Shown here in pieces: positions 19,425 to 28,422 of a DNA stretch of 46,949 bases. Position 1 is the stretch's first letter, and each line of letters starts with the position of its first letter. Below the pieces are notes generated by a model, which ran no database searches, was not told the DNA's origin, and was given only the letters and a program-made list of their open reading frames with translations. The translations under genes were made by a program, and so were the position numbers. Source of the stretch: Flammeovirgaceae bacterium (lineage in GTDB: Bacteria; Bacteroidota; Bacteroidia; Cytophagales; Cyclobacteriaceae); assembly GCA_002691385.1 (NCBI GenBank), contig NZHT01000076.1:1-46949 (forward strand). Reading direction: 5' to 3'.

Positions 19425-19432
19425 CAAACTTA
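19425..19432 (-). promoter_or_regulatory. Candidate -7 element of the rnpB promoter
   Basis: The minus strand reads TAAGTTTG, an exact match to the Bacteroidota -7 consensus TAnnTTTG. It ends a few bases before the predicted 5' end of RNase P RNA, the right distance for initiation. No clear -33 TTG is visible at the expected spacing. Confidence 0.6.
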
Positions 19433-19492
19433 ACTATTAAGCCTCCGTTTTTTAAGTCTATTCTAAAAATTATGTGCCCAAGCAATTGAAAC

Positions 19493-22400
19493 TCATTTTT
19501 TAGTATCATTAATGAATAACCCTTTAAGCTTATCAAATGATTTCACATATTGCAAACTAATACCCCCTTCAACTGAATTCTCATTTGCATAATTATAGGG
19601 ATTATTTTGTCGAAAGATTTTTAACCTTAGTCTCCCATCTTCAGTCAAAAAATAATCAAAGGACCAATCTCCCAAAATATTATTAGTAGAACTTGGTTCA
19701 TTTTGATTATTGTTCACCGCACTTGCTCCTGCTAAACGTAGACGCCCCTCCAAAAAAGTATAGGCCAATCTCAACTCAACCGTCTCAACCGCTGATTCAT
19801 CTAAACCCAATAGATCTACACTTACTTCAAGATTATCATCGACCTGATTCAGCCAATAACTCAATTGATTGCTAATGAATTCACTGACACTATTTCCAAA
19901 ACCTTGACCTATTTGTTCAGTGGAAGGAAGTTGATTGCTGGGAGATAATTGCCTCAAAATCAATAAACTAAAAACTTGACGTTTCAACTCTTGTTCATTT
20001 GAATTAATGGCCGTAAGGATATCATACCAATCAGTATCGCTATTAGATACGGTACTATTTTCTTCAAACTTAAGTTCAAAATCAATTTCAGGATTAATCA
20101 CAGGTCCATCAAGTTTAAGAACAACCAATATAGGACTTTTTTTACCAAAGGTCTGAGATTCACCTGCCCAAGATGAAAGATCTACCAATTGCCTATAATT
20201 GGCCTCCAAAGACATTAACCCTTGATAAGGGTCACCAAAAAATGAGACCATACCCCCTGGTTGGATTTCAAATTCTTTATTTAAAACATTTGAAGTCCAA
20301 TTGTAAGCCCCCTCGAGTACTTCAAATTGACCGAGCACTTCAAAAAGACCATCAGAATTAACACTTAACTGCAAATTTCCTTGTCCTCTACCTCTTATAA
20401 TATCCCCCGTTTGTTCATTAAAAATCAGTTCGCCATATGCATCTCGAGTAATCTCAAGATTCATATTTACTTGAAATCCTCTATTGCTATTTTTTGGTTT
20501 TATAACATCATTAGACATAGTAATGATATCTGGTTGATTCACAAAATTGATGTAATCTTGATTTTCAAAATTCATTTGATCTTCAATAGGTATTTTAATA
20601 CGCGTCTTTCCATTGGTTTGAATATTTGCATCGAAAATGAGATTATTAAATGGGCCACTTATACGTACTTCGCCACTACCAAAGGCATTACCATAATAAA
20701 GGGTATTTTGATTGTGACTGGTGTTCAAGAGTTCCAGATTCAGAAAATCTACTTTCAAATCTAGAGTCTTACCTTTAATATTCTCATGAGTAACTTGGCC
20801 GGTGACGAAGCCTTTAGATCCAAACCTGTCAAATATTTCAATTTGATCAAAATAAATTATGTTTTGATCAAATTGAGTAGTTCCAGAAAACTTGTAATCA
20901 GTATTTAAATAATCAACCGTAGCTACTCCTTCAGACAAAATCGCCTCCCCATTGATCTTCGGGTTAAATACAGATCCCTGAATTCCTAATTTTCCTGAAG
21001 CATATCCATCAATACCCGAAATCTTTTTTTGAAATAATGGTGCTAACCAATTGATACGCATTTCTTTAAATTCCATGTTTAGACTAAGTTGATCCTCTTG
21101 ATTGCTTGGAAATACATAACCAAATAATCTACCTCTCTCATTTGAACCAGATCCAATTTTAAAATCAGCATATAACCTATTCTCATGAGGCCTCCAACCA
21201 AGGGATCCTTCCAAATCACCTATTTCTACCTTTTCGAATTGCAGTTTCAATAAATTGAGTTTACCATCTATTTGCCAAGGTTGCTCAGCATTCAATCGTT
21301 CTATTTTACCGGTGAATGACAATATACCATCCCATTTACGGGGCAAAACAGAGGCTATATTCTGTAAATCAAAATTTGCTATTTCAAAGAAAAGTTTAGA
21401 AGATTGATCATTTGATATTAAACCATCTAAACCTATAAAGTCAAGATCATTAGAAATTTCGAAATCTTTAAGCATGACACTCTTTTTCGAAATGATAATT
21501 TGATTTCCTTTGCTGATTTTCCAAATTTTGTCTAGCCACTTAAGCTCGGAAGTCAAAAATTTAACAGCTATTTCCTCACTTCCAAAAACAGATTGCATTT
21601 TTAAACTTAAAGATGAATTTTTCAATACTTGCCCTATCTTTATATCTCCTATTAAGGTATCTGAAAATAAATTTAATGAAATATTAAAATCTGAGGTTTC
21701 TGGGAAATGGAACCATCTCTGCTTTTTTGAAGATAACATCACTTGACCCTCAAGGGAATTACTATGATTCGTCCTAAAGTAAAATTCCATTTGATTATCC
21801 AGAAATTTGAGGGTATCTAGTTGTAGTAATTCAGTGGAAATATTTCCAGAAAAAGAAGTACCGTGTTGGTAGGCTAAATCAATGCTCAACCTTCCTCCTA
21901 GTTTCTTATTCAACTCAGTCAACCTTCCTATGTAAGCCAGATCCTCTAAATCTCCTTTCAATTTAATCTTATAGTCATTTAATGGTAACAGGTTTAAATT
22001 TTTCTGATCAAATATTAATTGATCTTTATAAAAACGGGCCTCTGCTATCCAATCAGAAATAACAGTGTATATAGGGAAATTGCCAGAAGCAGACACATTA
22101 AAGATTGAATTTTCAATCTTTAATCTTTCCAATTCGGTAGTATCTATTGAAATATAAATTGGGTCAAAATTTATATTCTCTCCCTTGTCAAATATCTGGA
22201 TATCATCCAATATAAAAGTCCCTATTAATCCTGATTTTTTAAGCTCCTTAATACTAATTTTAGCATTTAATGAGAAGGCTAAAGTATCTTTGGAAAAATT
22301 CATCGCTTTCAAATTTGCGCAATTGAGTGAGACTTCTGCCTCAAGTTGGGGAGACTGCTGATTAATATACACTCCCTCACCTCTCATTTTCAAATCCTTA

Positions 22401-23875
22401 TCATTAGCATTAAAACTGAATTCATAATTATTAGATTCTTTATTTAAAGCTAAATCTACATTTTGATAGGTCTTATTTAAAAAAACAAAATCCTCTAACT
22501 GAATAAGTATATTTGAATTCATAGTTTTCGGGTCCATGCCGAATCCTTTAAATATCAATCTTCCACCGCTCTTGCCTAACCTTGAATCATCTATTATCTT
22601 GCCTAGTTGAAAGTCATCAAAATCAACCTTCCCATGATACGAAATTTTTTCAGGACTTAACAAATTCATTAAGTTTAGATCAAGATCTATGTTCCCATAT
22701 TGATTAATTGCTTTACCTAAAATCAACATTTCACCTTTATTGCCCTGAATACTACCAGCAAAGCGAAACGGTCCATGATGATACTCTTTAAGATAAACTC
22801 TTAAATCTTCTTGAACCCAATAAGAATCAATGATCTCTAATGTTAAAATAGTGGAATCAATTCCAACCATTCCATTGATGCTACCTTGAGCGTTCAACAA
22901 ACTCCCTGTTTCCAATGTCCCAGAAAGACTTGAGAGTCGAAGTTCATTCATATAACCTTCCATCTGCAACTCTAAGGAAATTCTTCTGTGATCTTTTAGA
23001 TACTTTTTCAATTTAAAATCTTTGGAATCTATTATAGAGGGAAGCAAATTCATATTTATAAATACACTATCCCTTTTGAACTCCGTCCAATTTCCATGAG
23101 TTAATCTCAAACTGATTTCGCTATTTATCTCTGTTTCTCCCAATTTTAAATGCATCTCGCTGAGGTCTATTTGATCTCGAGTAAATCCAAAACTCCCATT
23201 TAAATCAGTAATCGAAGTATTTGGAAAAATAGACAAATCAGCTTTTAAAGAATCTACATAAAAACCGATGCTATCTGGAGAAATCATAATATCTAACATA
23301 TTCAGATGACTTATGTTTAGATTTAAGGGAGACGAAACAAGTATCGAGTTGTCTAGAAGATGATCATTAATAGTAACCTGTAAGTCTTTAAAAATCATAC
23401 TTCCAATATGGCACATAAGATCACTTTGAACAACCCTATCATCGGGCTTGAGAGCTACCAGGAAGGATTGTAAATTAAATACATCAGATTCCTCATATTT
23501 TATGAGATTGACTCTCATTTTATCAAAATAAATGTACTCTAAACTCACAGATTCTTGTCTAAACAAATTGCTTAGATTAAATTCTATTTCTACATCTTCA
23601 AAAGTCAGCATAAGATTCTGATTTAAGTCAAAAACCTTAATTTGGGAAACATGAGATCTATCCCACCATTCAATATTTATAGACTCAATTTTGATAAGGT
23701 ATTGACTCTTTTCTGACAAATCTGCCACAAACGATCTCACTATGTTTTCTTGTACATTGAAAAACTGCACAGCTAGAGTTAAACTCATCAAAATGAATGA
23801 AAGGAAGCCCAAAGTATATAACAAATATCTTAGGAGGGATCTAACTATATTTGTACAACTATTTTTCAAACTCAA
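19493..23875 (-). CDS. tamB: TamB (DUF490) translocation/assembly module protein
   Basis: The 1460-residue protein has an N-terminal membrane anchor (about residues 12-40) and then a very long beta-rich region of repeating short amphipathic strands, ending in a DUF490 domain. The C-terminal part contains GRGQGNLQLSVNSDGLFEVLGQFEVLEGAYNW and LKLDGPVINPEIDFELKF, which are typical TamB segments. TamB-type proteins bridge the periplasm. They are linked to outer-membrane protein insertion and to phospholipid transport. The frame has no upstream ATG: a stop precedes the TTG at 23875, which therefore seems to be the start. Start codons of this gene and tsaD are divergent and 14 bp apart. Confidence 0.88.
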   Translation of the reverse strand: MSLKNSCTNIVRSLLRYLLYTLGFLSFILMSLTLAVQFFNVQENIVRSFVADLSEKSQYLIKIESINIEWWDRSHVSQIKVFDLNQNLMLTFEDVEIEFNLSNLFRQESVSLEYIYFDKMRVNLIKYEESDVFNLQSFLVALKPDDRVVQSDLMCHIGSMIFKDLQVTINDHLLDNSILVSSPLNLNISHLNMLDIMISPDSIGFYVDSLKADLSIFPNTSITDLNGSFGFTRDQIDLSEMHLKLGETEINSEISLRLTHGNWTEFKRDSVFINMNLLPSIIDSKDFKLKKYLKDHRRISLELQMEGYMNELRLSSLSGTLETGSLLNAQGSINGMVGIDSTILTLEIIDSYWVQEDLRVYLKEYHHGPFRFAGSIQGNKGEMLILGKAINQYGNIDLDLNLMNLLSPEKISYHGKVDFDDFQLGKIIDDSRLGKSGGRLIFKGFGMDPKTMNSNILIQLEDFVFLNKTYQNVDLALNKESNNYEFSFNANDKDLKMRGEGVYINQQSPQLEAEVSLNCANLKAMNFSKDTLAFSLNAKISIKELKKSGLIGTFILDDIQIFDKGENINFDPIYISIDTTELERLKIENSIFNVSASGNFPIYTVISDWIAEARFYKDQLIFDQKNLNLLPLNDYKIKLKGDLEDLAYIGRLTELNKKLGGRLSIDLAYQHGTSFSGNISTELLQLDTLKFLDNQMEFYFRTNHSNSLEGQVMLSSKKQRWFHFPETSDFNISLNLFSDTLIGDIKIGQVLKNSSLSLKMQSVFGSEEIAVKFLTSELKWLDKIWKISKGNQIIISKKSVMLKDFEISNDLDFIGLDGLISNDQSSKLFFEIANFDLQNIASVLPRKWDGILSFTGKIERLNAEQPWQIDGKLNLLKLQFEKVEIGDLEGSLGWRPHENRLYADFKIGSGSNERGRLFGYVFPSNQEDQLSLNMEFKEMRINWLAPLFQKKISGIDGYASGKLGIQGSVFNPKINGEAILSEGVATVDYLNTDYKFSGTTQFDQNIIYFDQIEIFDRFGSKGFVTGQVTHENIKGKTLDLKVDFLNLELLNTSHNQNTLYYGNAFGSGEVRISGPFNNLIFDANIQTNGKTRIKIPIEDQMNFENQDYINFVNQPDIITMSNDVIKPKNSNRGFQVNMNLEITRDAYGELIFNEQTGDIIRGRGQGNLQLSVNSDGLFEVLGQFEVLEGAYNWTSNVLNKEFEIQPGGMVSFFGDPYQGLMSLEANYRQLVDLSSWAGESQTFGKKSPILVVLKLDGPVINPEIDFELKFEENSTVSNSDTDWYDILTAINSNEQELKRQVFSLLILRQLSPSNQLPSTEQIGQGFGNSVSEFISNQLSYWLNQVDDNLEVSVDLLGLDESAVETVELRLAYTFLEGRLRLAGASAVNNNQNEPSSTNNILGDWSFDYFLTEDGRLRLKIFRQNNPYNYANENSVEGGISLQYVKSFDKLKGLFINDTKK
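23846..23853 (+). promoter_or_regulatory. Candidate -7 element for tsaD-smpB
   Basis: TATATTTG matches the Bacteroidota -7 consensus TAnnTTTG exactly and lies 36 bp before the tsaD ATG. It sits inside the 5' coding part of the divergent tamB. No convincing -33 element is seen at 17-20 bp spacing. Confidence 0.42.
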
Positions 23876-23889
23876 TTATGGTTATATAA

Positions 23890-24906
23890 ATGAAAACCAT
23901 CATACTTGGCATTGAATCATCATGTGACGAAACATCTGCTTCTATCTGCATTGATGGCAAAGTAATAAATAATATCATCGCTACGCAATCCATACATGAA
24001 GAATACGGAGGAGTAGTGCCTGAATTAGCCTCTAGAGCGCATCAAAAAAACATAATCTTGGTGGTGGAATCGGCACTAAAAAGAGCAAAAATTAAATTTT
24101 CTGATTTAAGTGCAATTGCCGTCACTCAAGGCCCTGGCTTATTAGGAGCACTAATGGTAGGTTATTCTTACGCAAAAAGTCTGGCTTTTGCCTTAGACAT
24201 TCCGTTTATCAATGTCAATCATATGAAGTCACATATATTGGCTCATTTTATTGAAACACCAGCACCCATATTCCCCTTTCTTTGTCTGACTGTGAGTGGT
24301 GGTCATACCCAAATTGTAAGGGTAGATAGTGCTATTGAGATGATTATCTTGGGAAGCACCATAGATGATGCTGTAGGTGAAGCTTTTGATAAAGGGGCCA
24401 AATTGCTAGGATTTCCTTATCCAGGTGGACCGCAAATTGATAAATATGCCACGTCAGGTAATCCTAATAAATTTCGGTTTTCAGAATCTCAAATAAAAGA
24501 TTTGAATTTTTCATTTAGTGGAATAAAAACTTCATTATTATATTTTCTTAGAGATAATTTGAATCATAATCCTCATTTCATACAGGAAAATATAGTAGAT
24601 ATTTGTGCGAGTTATCAAAAACATCTAATTTCAATGCTCATGAAAAAATTAGTCTTAGCTGCAGAGAGAACCAGTATAAAAGAAATTGCCATTGCAGGGG
24701 GTGTTGCTGCAAATAAGGAGTTAAGAACACAGCTTAAACGACTGAGTCAAAAGCATCAATGGAATAGCTACATACCTAAATTCGAATATTGTACTGATAA
24801 TGCTGGCATGGTGGCCATCTCAGGCCACATTTATTTTCAAAATAAATCATTTGGTAATTTAACAGACACTCCCCAACCTAGAATGAGTTTTAAAAATGAA
24901 AAATAA
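23890..24906 (+). CDS. tsaD: tRNA N6-adenosine threonylcarbamoyltransferase
   Basis: The 338-residue protein starts with the ASKHA-fold signature GIESSCDETSAS. The iron-binding histidines are H111 and H115 in NHMKSHILAHF, and SGGHTQIV, GEAFDKGAKLLGFPYPGGP and AIAGGVAANKELR are all intact. With TsaB, TsaE and TsaC it makes the t6A modification at position 37 of ANN-decoding tRNAs; those partners are not in this window. Length is normal for the family. The 3' end overlaps smpB by 11 bp, so the two are probably co-translated. Confidence 0.97.
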   Translation: MKTIILGIESSCDETSASICIDGKVINNIIATQSIHEEYGGVVPELASRAHQKNIILVVESALKRAKIKFSDLSAIAVTQGPGLLGALMVGYSYAKSLAFALDIPFINVNHMKSHILAHFIETPAPIFPFLCLTVSGGHTQIVRVDSAIEMIILGSTIDDAVGEAFDKGAKLLGFPYPGGPQIDKYATSGNPNKFRFSESQIKDLNFSFSGIKTSLLYFLRDNLNHNPHFIQENIVDICASYQKHLISMLMKKLVLAAERTSIKEIAIAGGVAANKELRTQLKRLSQKHQWNSYIPKFEYCTDNAGMVAISGHIYFQNKSFGNLTDTPQPRMSFKNEK

Positions 24907-25366
24907 AACTACCCGATTTTCTGATAATATCTCGATTCGTAATAAGAAAGCATCCTTTCACTACCTTCTAATTGAAAAATTGGAGGTAGGTATTGTATTG
25001 CAAGGAAGTGAAATAAAATCCATAAGAGAAGGTAAAGTTTCAATACAAGAAGCCCATTGTGTAGTCATCGGTGGAGAAGTTTTCGTGAGATCTCTGAATA
25101 TTGCAATTTATAAGGAAAGTTCAATTTATAACCATGAACCCACTCGAGAAAGAAAATTATTGTTGAGCAAAAAGGAAATTGAACGATTTAGAGTCAAATC
25201 AGAGGAAAAAGGATTGACCATCATACCAACAAAATTATATATCACAAAAAAAGGTATAGCTAAAATGGAAATAGCCCTAGCACGAGGAAAAAAACTCCAT
25301 GATAAACGAGAAATCATGAAGAAAAAAGCTCATAACCGTGAAATAAGAATAATTAAGTCCATTTGA
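24896..25366 (+). CDS. smpB: SsrA-binding protein SmpB
   Basis: The 156-residue product is a complete SmpB. It has the N-terminal oligonucleotide-binding fold with LLIEKLEVGIVLQGSEIKSIREGKVS, the central basic segment, and the C-terminal ALARGKKLHDKREIMKKKAHNREIRIIKSI, whose basic tail enters the mRNA channel. SmpB with tmRNA rescues stalled ribosomes; no ssrA gene was seen in this window. The ATG lies within the end of tsaD (11 bp overlap), and the TGA stop lies only 2 bp before the preferred HNH start. Confidence 0.96.
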   Translation: MKNKTTRFSDNISIRNKKASFHYLLIEKLEVGIVLQGSEIKSIREGKVSIQEAHCVVIGGEVFVRSLNIAIYKESSIYNHEPTRERKLLLSKKEIERFRVKSEEKGLTIIPTKLYITKKGIAKMEIALARGKKLHDKREIMKKKAHNREIRIIKSI

Positions 25367-25368
25367 CG

Positions 25369-25896
25369 ATGGGTGTATTAGTATTAAATCAAGACTTCAC
25401 CCCATTGGCCCTTTGTCAGGTGAATCGTGCCTTCCTTTTAATTTTTAATGCAAAAGCCGAACTCGTCAGGGAATCACGAAGTCGTGTCTTAAGAAGTATC
25501 AGCAAAAACTATCCCTATCCCTCCGTTATTAAACTAAATAGATATGTCAACATACCTTACAGGAGTGTTATTTTAAACCGTCATAATATCTTTAAAAGAG
25601 ATCAAAGTCAATGTCAATACTGTGGAAAAACCCGAGATTTAACAATAGATCATCTCATACCCAGATCAAGGGGAGGTAAATCTGTTTGGACAAATCTAGT
25701 GACTGCATGCCTTTCTTGTAACACCAAAAAAGGAAATAAGCTCATCAGTGAGACCGATTTAATACTCAATAAAAACCCAATCAAGCCTTCCTTTATTATG
25801 TTTTTGAAAAACCTAAATGATCAAAAAATAAACGAATGGACACCTTTTCTGGAGCAGAAATCACATGTATTAAACATAAAAAAAGGCACATTATAA
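25369..25896 (+). CDS. HNH endonuclease-domain protein
   Basis: The 175-residue product begins VLVLNQDFTPLALCQVNRAF and has a C-terminal HNH nuclease domain. Zinc-binding pairs are CQYCG and CLSCN, with the catalytic motif LTIDHLIPRSRGGKSVWTNLV between them (histidine in IDH, asparagine in TNL). This form is widely conserved in Bacteroidota and Cyanobacteria as an ordinary chromosomal gene, and its function is not known. There are no inserted-gene or mobile-element features here. A TTG at 25363 would overlap the smpB stop; the ATG at 25369 is preferred. The 3' end forms part of a hairpin that can serve as a terminator. Confidence 0.87.
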   Translation: MGVLVLNQDFTPLALCQVNRAFLLIFNAKAELVRESRSRVLRSISKNYPYPSVIKLNRYVNIPYRSVILNRHNIFKRDQSQCQYCGKTRDLTIDHLIPRSRGGKSVWTNLVTACLSCNTKKGNKLISETDLILNKNPIKPSFIMFLKNLNDQKINEWTPFLEQKSHVLNIKKGTL

Positions 25897-25911
25897 ATTA
25901 TGCCCTTTTTC
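25876..25911. terminator. Candidate bidirectional terminator between HNH gene and exbD
   Basis: An A-run followed by GGCA, a loop of about 13 bases, then TGCC, a single bulged C and a T-run can fold into a hairpin with A/T arms. It lies between two convergent genes and covers the stop codon of the HNH gene. The A/T arms would give a U-tract on either strand. The GC core is short, so strength is uncertain. Confidence 0.5.
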
Positions 25912-25929
25912 AGAATTCCTTTTGACTTT

Positions 25930-26391
25930 TTATTTAGTCACTTTTTTTATTGTACTGTACAAAATTTTCAGTGCATTAGCCTTCCTTAATTCTTGTTGAA
26001 CATCTGAGACAATACCCATTTTAACATCCACATCTACTTTCATTGACATTGTAATTTGATCTCGTTCTACCTCATCCAATTTATCCTTCTCAGTATTCAC
26101 AAAACCAATAATATCTTCCTCGGTGATAAACACATCATTGATTTGGATTTTAGGCTCAGAACCGTAAAGCACAACATTTTTAGGCTCACCAACATAAATG
26201 TAGCTCACCAAAGACTTCCTCTCTATTTTTGTTAATTGGGTAGCCCGTGGAATTTTTTGTTTAACCATTATGTCAGTCTCTCTCATAACAGTAGTCACCA
26301 TAAAAAAGAATAACAACATAAAAATAATATCTGGCAATGCAGCTGTTGGAATATCCTCGGAGGTATTTGAGTTTTTCTTAAATTTTGGCAT
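25930..26391 (-). CDS. ExbD/TolR-family biopolymer transport protein (second copy)
   Basis: The 153-residue protein has a short cytoplasmic N-terminus, one membrane helix and a periplasmic domain. The key aspartate lies at the start of the helix in ALPDIIFMLLFFFMVTTVM. The periplasmic domain ends with VQQELRKANALKILYSTIKK, the ExbD-like peptide-binding fold. With an ExbB channel and a TonB-type protein it uses the proton gradient to power outer-membrane transport. It follows the first exbD by 14 bp in an exbB - membrane protein - exbD - exbD locus. No tonB gene is visible here. Confidence 0.9.
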   Translation of the reverse strand: MPKFKKNSNTSEDIPTAALPDIIFMLLFFFMVTTVMRETDIMVKQKIPRATQLTKIERKSLVSYIYVGEPKNVVLYGSEPKIQINDVFITEEDIIGFVNTEKDKLDEVERDQITMSMKVDVDVKMGIVSDVQQELRKANALKILYSTIKKVTK

Positions 26392-26405
26392 AACTTATCT
26401 AATTT

Positions 26406-27041
26406 TTAATCAGGCTCAGCAATAGATATAGCTCTTGGAATACCATTTCGACCCCGATTATACATATCTTTCTGCAAACTATTACTTCTATCGAGGCTCA
26501 GCCACTCTTCAGTCGTTATCCCAACACGAGAAGCATACACTTCATTATACGCAGCGTTCATCGCATCTAGAATACCTACGTAAAGATCATAACTAGTACC
26601 TCTAGCCGATTTAAATGACACGATGGACTTGAGGCTTGTAGGATCATCTGAAGACTCTGGATTCCTACCATTAGCGTTCACAAAGGCCTTCATCTGAGGA
26701 GGTAAACTATTATAAATCTCGATACCTTCAGGTGTGGGCTTTCCAAAGTTCAAAATAAACTTCTTAACGTCATCTTTTAACTCGTCCATACTCCCATCAA
26801 AAGGTTCTCCTTCCACAAGCAATTGATCCTTTGAATTAGCCAAAATGGTAAAAATATTCCTATCTGGAATTTTTATATCTAATTGTTCCTGCAAAGGATC
26901 TGGAGGAGGTGGTAATCTCAAAAGAATTCCCTTATCATTAGCAATCGTTGTCGTAACCAAAAAGAAGATCAAAAGCAGAAAAGCAATGTCTGCCATCGAA
27001 CCCGAGCTGACCTCTGGAAGTTTTCTCTTTCCTCTTGGCAT
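26406..27041 (-). CDS. ExbD/TolR-family biopolymer transport protein, long form
   Basis: The 211-residue protein carries the single ExbD helix with its essential aspartate in GSMADIAFLLLIFFLVTTTI. The periplasmic part is longer than the usual 140-residue ExbD: between the first strands (LLVEGEPFDGSMDEL) and the end of the fold (GTSYDLYVGILDAMNAAYNEV) lies an insertion of about 50 residues with KPTPEGIEIYNSLPPQMKAF, and the C-terminus extends about 40 residues beyond. Long ExbD proteins of this sort pair with a second, shorter ExbD in Bacteroidota loci. It starts within 2 bp of the upstream gene's stop. Confidence 0.88.
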   Translation of the reverse strand: MPRGKRKLPEVSSGSMADIAFLLLIFFLVTTTIANDKGILLRLPPPPDPLQEQLDIKIPDRNIFTILANSKDQLLVEGEPFDGSMDELKDDVKKFILNFGKPTPEGIEIYNSLPPQMKAFVNANGRNPESSDDPTSLKSIVSFKSARGTSYDLYVGILDAMNAAYNEVYASRVGITTEEWLSLDRSNSLQKDMYNRGRNGIPRAISIAEPD

Positions 27042-27042
27042 A

Positions 27043-27348
27043 TTAGCTAAAAATTTTAGATAGTTCTGTATAAATAATTCCTATAATGGCCAGAAAAAAG
27101 AAGGCATAAGTGGTAATAATACCCGCACCTACAATTTTAGAGGTAGATTCATCTACACCCACGGAACTTCCATCGGCTAAGAAATAGCCAAAAAGAAATA
27201 CAATCAACATGACACCAATACCAATACCTGACTTCAATAATGTTTTGGGATCTCCAAATGATTGGTAAAGCGGTATGAGCACCGCAGCCAAAGTACAAAG
27301 CCCTATTAAAGCATAACTCCCAATTAATCCAATGTCTATAAAATCCAT
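27043..27348 (-). CDS. Small three-helix membrane protein in the ExbB/ExbD locus
   Basis: The 101-residue protein has three likely membrane helices, about residues 6-28, 40-58 and 72-96. The loop after the second helix contains DGSSVGVDESTSKIVGAG. I do not recognise a named family. It sits between exbB (18 bp upstream) and the long exbD (1 bp downstream), a position in which small hydrophobic proteins are common in Bacteroidota ExbB/ExbD loci. The tight spacing argues for co-expression and perhaps a structural or assembly role in the motor complex, but that is inference. Confidence 0.75.
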   Translation of the reverse strand: MDFIDIGLIGSYALIGLCTLAAVLIPLYQSFGDPKTLLKSGIGIGVMLIVFLFGYFLADGSSVGVDESTSKIVGAGIITTYAFFFLAIIGIIYTELSKIFS

Positions 27349-27366
27349 ATTTTTTAGTTTTACAGT

Positions 27367-28191
27367 TTACTTGCCTTCATTATGTCTTACTAACATATCG
27401 ACTAAAGTAATCGAAGCATCTTCCATGCTGTTGACTAAAGAATCAACCTTTGAAACTAAATAATTATAAAATAATTGCAGAATCACTGCTACTATCAAAC
27501 CTCCAACAGTTGTCAATAAAGCCACTTTAATACCTCCCGCAACCAACGAAGGCGATACATCTCCAGCTGCCGCGATTGCATCAAAAGCGTCAATCATTCC
27601 TATCACTGTCCCCATAAACCCTAACATTGGGGCTAAAGAAATAAATAATGAAATCCAAACCATTCCTTTTTCAAGTTTCCCCATTTCAACCGAACCGTAA
27701 GCTATGATTGATTTTTCAACCATTTCAACTCCTTCAGACATTCTCATCAAACCTTGAACAAAAATGGAAGCCACAGGTCCATTCGTATTCCTACAAACTT
27801 CCTTGGCTGCTTCTACACCACCTAATTTCAAAGCTTCATCCACTTTAGTAAGTAACTTAGACACATTTGTCGTAGCTAAATTCAAGTGAATGATGCGCTC
27901 AATCGATATAGCCAATCCTAAGATTAAACATATCAATACAATACCCATGAATTCTGGGCCTCCGTCAATAAATTGTTGTTTGATCACTTGATGAAAACTA
28001 ACTTCTTCTTCGACTACTTCTTCTTGCATTATGGCACTCTCTTCTTCCATCTCGGAATCATCAGATGCCATGGATAGAGTGTCCTCTAATACAACCATTT
28101 CGCTAGTGTCAGCATCATCTTGAGCATAAACGGTCACGGGTGCATTGGCTAACAAGCCCGCTAAAACAAAACAACTTAAAAAATTTTTCAT
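27367..28191 (-). CDS. ExbB/TolQ/MotA-family proton channel protein
   Basis: The 274-residue product has a signal-like N-terminus (MKNFLSCFVLAGLLANA, end near YAQ), a strongly acidic stretch with SEMEEESAIMQEEVVEEE, then three membrane helices: FMGIVLICLILGLAIS, MVWISLFISLAPMLGFMGTVIGMIDAF and VALLTTVGGLIVAVILQLFY. The GFMGTV..MIDAF and LLTTVGGL segments are hallmarks of the MotA/TolQ/ExbB proton channel. The frame stays open upstream through a tRNA gene to 28341, but that part encodes a tRNA and not protein, so the ATG at 28191, which starts the signal segment, is chosen. It probably powers TonB-dependent transport with the two ExbD proteins downstream. Confidence 0.92.
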   Translation of the reverse strand: MKNFLSCFVLAGLLANAPVTVYAQDDADTSEMVVLEDTLSMASDDSEMEEESAIMQEEVVEEEVSFHQVIKQQFIDGGPEFMGIVLICLILGLAISIERIIHLNLATTNVSKLLTKVDEALKLGGVEAAKEVCRNTNGPVASIFVQGLMRMSEGVEMVEKSIIAYGSVEMGKLEKGMVWISLFISLAPMLGFMGTVIGMIDAFDAIAAAGDVSPSLVAGGIKVALLTTVGGLIVAVILQLFYNYLVSKVDSLVNSMEDASITLVDMLVRHNEGK

Positions 28192-28241
28192 AATCAATCG
28201 AATATTCACAGTTAAAAATAATTTTTTTACACATTTTAGAG

Positions 28242-28328
28242 CGGAGAGGAAGGGATTCGAACCCCCGATACCCATAAGGATATACACGCTTTCCAAGCGT
28301 GCGCCTTCAGCCACTCGGCCACCTCTCC
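28242..28328 (-). tRNA. tRNA-Ser (anticodon GGA)
   Basis: The minus strand folds as an 87-nt class II tRNA. The acceptor GGAGAGG pairs with CCTCTCC, with discriminator G. The D arm reads GGCCGAGTGGCTGAAGGC. The anticodon stem-loop ACGCTTGGAAAGCGT has anticodon GGA. A long variable arm includes ATATCCTTATGGGTAT, and the T arm reads GGGTTCGAATCCC. It decodes UCC and UCU serine codons. CCA is not encoded at the 3' end. Confidence 0.97.
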
Positions 28329-28422
28329 TTTTGGATACCACTCTTCTTTAATTTAATATCTGAACAAATAAATCAAGAAAAAACACCTTATCCAAATTTA
28401 GATTTATTTATCTGTACGTTAA

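Noticed and set aside
25369-25896. HNH gene as a homing endonuclease or mobile element
   Set aside because: It is translationally packed behind tsaD-smpB, there are no repeats, intron or inserted target, and this HNH type is a normal chromosomal gene in Bacteroidota.
28192-28341. N-terminal 50-residue extension of the ExbB frame
   Set aside because: The frame runs through the tRNA-Ser gene on the same strand; the ATG at 28191 starts a signal segment and is the sensible start.
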